Below, piece after piece: positions 5,151 through 6,750 of a DNA stretch of 6,750 bases. The number at the start of each line of letters is the position of its first letter. The first letter of the stretch is position 1. The translations under genes were made by a program, and so were the position numbers. Below the pieces are notes generated by a model that searched no databases, was not told the DNA's origin, and saw nothing but the letters and a program-made list of their open reading frames with translations. This DNA is from an uncultured Desulfomonile sp. GTDB taxonomy: Bacteria > Desulfobacterota > Desulfomonilia > Desulfomonilales > Desulfomonilaceae. Location of the stretch: positions 1 through 6,750 of the forward strand of contig CAIXMD010000261.1 of the NCBI GenBank assembly GCA_903920415.1, in the 5' to 3' direction.

Positions 5151-6443
5151 TCAAGGCAAGGCCTGCTCCAAATCCTCCAAGATATCGTCTATGTCTTCAA
5201 TGCCGACCGACAGTCGGATCAAATCCGGTGGAAGGCCTCCCGCCATCTGTTGCTCGGAACTCAATTGGGAATGGGTTGTACTGGCCGGATGAATTGCCAG
5301 ACTCTTGGCGTCTCCTACATTGGCAAGGTGTGAAAACAATTTGAGGCGGTCTATGAATCCTTCCGCCTGCTTGGTCTTCCCCTTTATGCCGAACACCACC
5401 ATTCCGCCTGCCTGTCCGTCCAGGAAATAGCGTTGAGCCAACCGATAAGACGGATCTGAAGGCAAGCCCGGATATCTCACCCAGGCTATCCGAGAATGAT
5501 TTTCGAGATACCGAGCCACAGCCATGGCATTGGAACAGTGGCGTTCCATCCTGAGAGAAAGCGTCTCAAGCCCTTGAAGAAACATCCAGGCATTGTCTGG
5601 GCTTATGCATGCCCCCAGGTTGCGCAGGGGAACAAGTCGCATCCTGAGTATGAAAGCCATCGGCCCAAGATTTCCCAGGTCATGGCCGAAACGGATACCC
5701 CCATAAGAAGGCTCGGGTGCATTAAAAAGGCCGAATTTGGGATCGGTCCAATCGAATCTTCCTGAGTCGACAGCGATGCCCCCGATGCCTGTGCCATGTC
5801 CTCCGATCCATTTGGTGAGTGAATGAACAACGATGTCCGCACCGTGCTCTAAAGGCCTAAAAATACAAGGAGGTGTGAAGGTAGAGTCCACAATCATGGG
5901 AACATGGGCTTCTCTTGCTAGAGCCGATATCTCTTCGAAATCCGGAACGCCGAGAATAGGATTTCCGATTGTCTCCAGGAAGATTGCCCGAGTCTTTGCG
6001 TTCAGTGCAGCCCGGAACTGTGCGGGCGAATTGTAATCTACGAAGCGGACCTTAATCCCTAAATGGGGAAGTATATCATTGAACATTGTATAGGTTCCGC
6101 CATAGAGGTTGCTGCTGGAAATGAATTCTTCCCCGGCTTCCATGACGTTGATCAACGAATAGAATATTGAAGCGGTCCCAGAGGCGAGGGCGAGAGCCCC
6201 AACCCCACCTTCGAGAGCAGCCATTCTCTTTTCAAGGACGTCGGAGGTAGGGTTCATCAATCGCGTGTAAATATTCCCCAATTCCTTCAGAGAGAACAAA
6301 TCGGCAGCGTGCTTCGTATCCCGGAAGACATACGAAGAGGTCCTGTAAACCGGCACCCCACGAGCGAGGGTAAAAGGATCAGGTTCCTGGCCGGCATGAA
6401 GAGCGAGGGTATTAAATCTGTGCTTACTATCCGGGGTCTCCAT
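5151..6443 (-). CDS. metY: O-acetylhomoserine aminocarboxypropyltransferase (O-acetylhomoserine sulfhydrylase, MetY)
   Basis: A PLP enzyme of the Cys/Met metabolism family that replaces the acetyl group of O-acetylhomoserine with sulfur to give homocysteine. Its 430 residues match MetY, which is longer than the cystathionine gamma-synthase/lyase relatives. It opens with FNTLALHAGQEPDP at 10-23. The phosphate-binding pair Tyr59/Arg61 lies in IYTRLMNPT, SGTAS is at 88-92, and the stacking tyrosine Tyr114 is in NLYGGTY. Asp186 (VDSTFTPP) pairs with the PLP pyridine nitrogen, and Lys211 in HSLTKWIGGHGTGIGG forms the Schiff base. The C-terminal substrate region includes GDAKSLAIHPASTTHSQL. A consensus AGGAGG (6451-6456 on the complement) sits 7 nt before the ATG. 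It is first of the metY-metX-carrier cluster and begins 66 bp after the upstream lon-like stop. The sulfur donor may be sulfide or the carrier thiocarboxylate. Confidence 0.96.
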   Translation of the reverse strand: METPDSKHRFNTLALHAGQEPDPFTLARGVPVYRTSSYVFRDTKHAADLFSLKELGNIYTRLMNPTSDVLEKRMAALEGGVGALALASGTASIFYSLINVMEAGEEFISSSNLYGGTYTMFNDILPHLGIKVRFVDYNSPAQFRAALNAKTRAIFLETIGNPILGVPDFEEISALAREAHVPMIVDSTFTPPCIFRPLEHGADIVVHSLTKWIGGHGTGIGGIAVDSGRFDWTDPKFGLFNAPEPSYGGIRFGHDLGNLGPMAFILRMRLVPLRNLGACISPDNAWMFLQGLETLSLRMERHCSNAMAVARYLENHSRIAWVRYPGLPSDPSYRLAQRYFLDGQAGGMVVFGIKGKTKQAEGFIDRLKLFSHLANVGDAKSLAIHPASTTHSQLSSEQQMAGGLPPDLIRLSVGIEDIDDILEDLEQALP

Positions 6444-6450
6444 TCAGTTA

Positions 6451-6456
6451 CCTCCT
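6451..6456 (-). promoter_or_regulatory. metY ribosome binding site
   Basis: A full AGGAGG on the minus strand, 7 nt before the metY ATG. It is the strongest ribosome binding site in the cluster. No convincing promoter is visible in the 66-bp gap between the lon-like stop and metY, so metY may be read from upstream. Confidence 0.8.
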
Positions 6457-6509
6457 GATGGACCGTAGAGCGCATTGCCTAAGACAAATTCTTGCAGGAA
6501 ATCGAAAGA

Positions 6510-6750
6510 CTAGGTACACTTCCAGGAATCGCATCTTGCCGGACCGGCTAAGGGTGCTCCTGGAATGTTCAGCACATATTGCCCCGGCTCTTCAGAAAAG
6601 AGAGGAAGAATGGGCTGATCCAAGAAAGTTGGAGCACACAAAGCTGTGGGTTCCACGACCAGAGCAATGCGGATCGCTTCGTCCACATTGTTCACAAAGT
6701 GGATTATCATATCATCTTTTACGTATTCAGGAAGATCTTTGAGGCTGGGC
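6510..6750 (-). CDS. lon: C-terminal end of a Lon-family ATP-dependent protease (5' part outside the window)
   Basis: Only the last 79 codons are in the window, ending in TAG at 6510-6512. The first complete codon starts at 6749. The translation opens PSLKDLPEYVKDDMIIHFV and continues NNVDEAIRIAL, matching the Lon C-terminal pattern in which a conserved NxxDLxxxP stretch is followed by a short strand and a final helix ending near the C-terminus. Lon degrades damaged and regulatory proteins in the cytoplasm; its catalytic Ser-Lys dyad would lie upstream of this piece. An unusual point is the tail of about 47 residues after IAL, Pro-rich with two cysteines near the end, where many Lon proteins stop within about ten. 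The stop lies 66 bp before metY. The call rests on a short segment, so another S16-family peptidase is possible. Confidence 0.7.
   Translation of the reverse strand, partial: PSLKDLPEYVKDDMIIHFVNNVDEAIRIALVVEPTALCAPTFLDQPILPLFSEEPGQYVLNIPGAPLAGPARCDSWKCT

Overview
The window looks like a chromosomal segment of an anaerobic bacterium, most likely a deltaproteobacterium (Desulfobacterota, Syntrophobacterales-like). That guess rests on roughly 50% GC, the Fe-S type of PurF, and the pairing of methionine sulfhydrylation genes with a ThiS/MoaD-like carrier. The taxonomic call is inference. No RNA genes, insertion sequences, CRISPR arrays or origins were seen.

Layout, left to right. (1) Positions 1-1289, minus strand: purF, amidophosphoribosyltransferase, open at its 3' end at the window edge. 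Its 258-bp upstream gap holds a candidate promoter, two inverted repeats and a possible hairpin over the ribosome binding site. (2) 1548-2486, minus: a secreted, cysteine-free, low-complexity Gly/Gln/Tyr/Pro-rich protein with three tandem 45-bp repeats, driven by a near-consensus sigma70 promoter. (3) 2846-3613, plus: a ThiF/MoeB/HesA-type adenylating enzyme. (4) 3659-6443, minus: metY, metX and a 67-residue ThiS/MoaD-like carrier ending in Gly-Gly, arranged as a probable operon; the carrier start overlaps the metX stop in an ATGA junction. (5) 6510-6750, minus: the C-terminal end of a Lon-family protease, just upstream of metY.

The main biological story is the block 2846-6443. MetX activates homoserine, MetY replaces the acetyl group with sulfur to make homocysteine, and the carrier with its adenylating enzyme could supply that sulfur as a protein thiocarboxylate instead of free sulfide. 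A pathway of this kind is known from Wolinella succinogenes. Here the carrier already ends in Gly-Gly, so no processing protease would be needed, and none is visible. The adenylating gene faces the operon convergently instead of being part of it.
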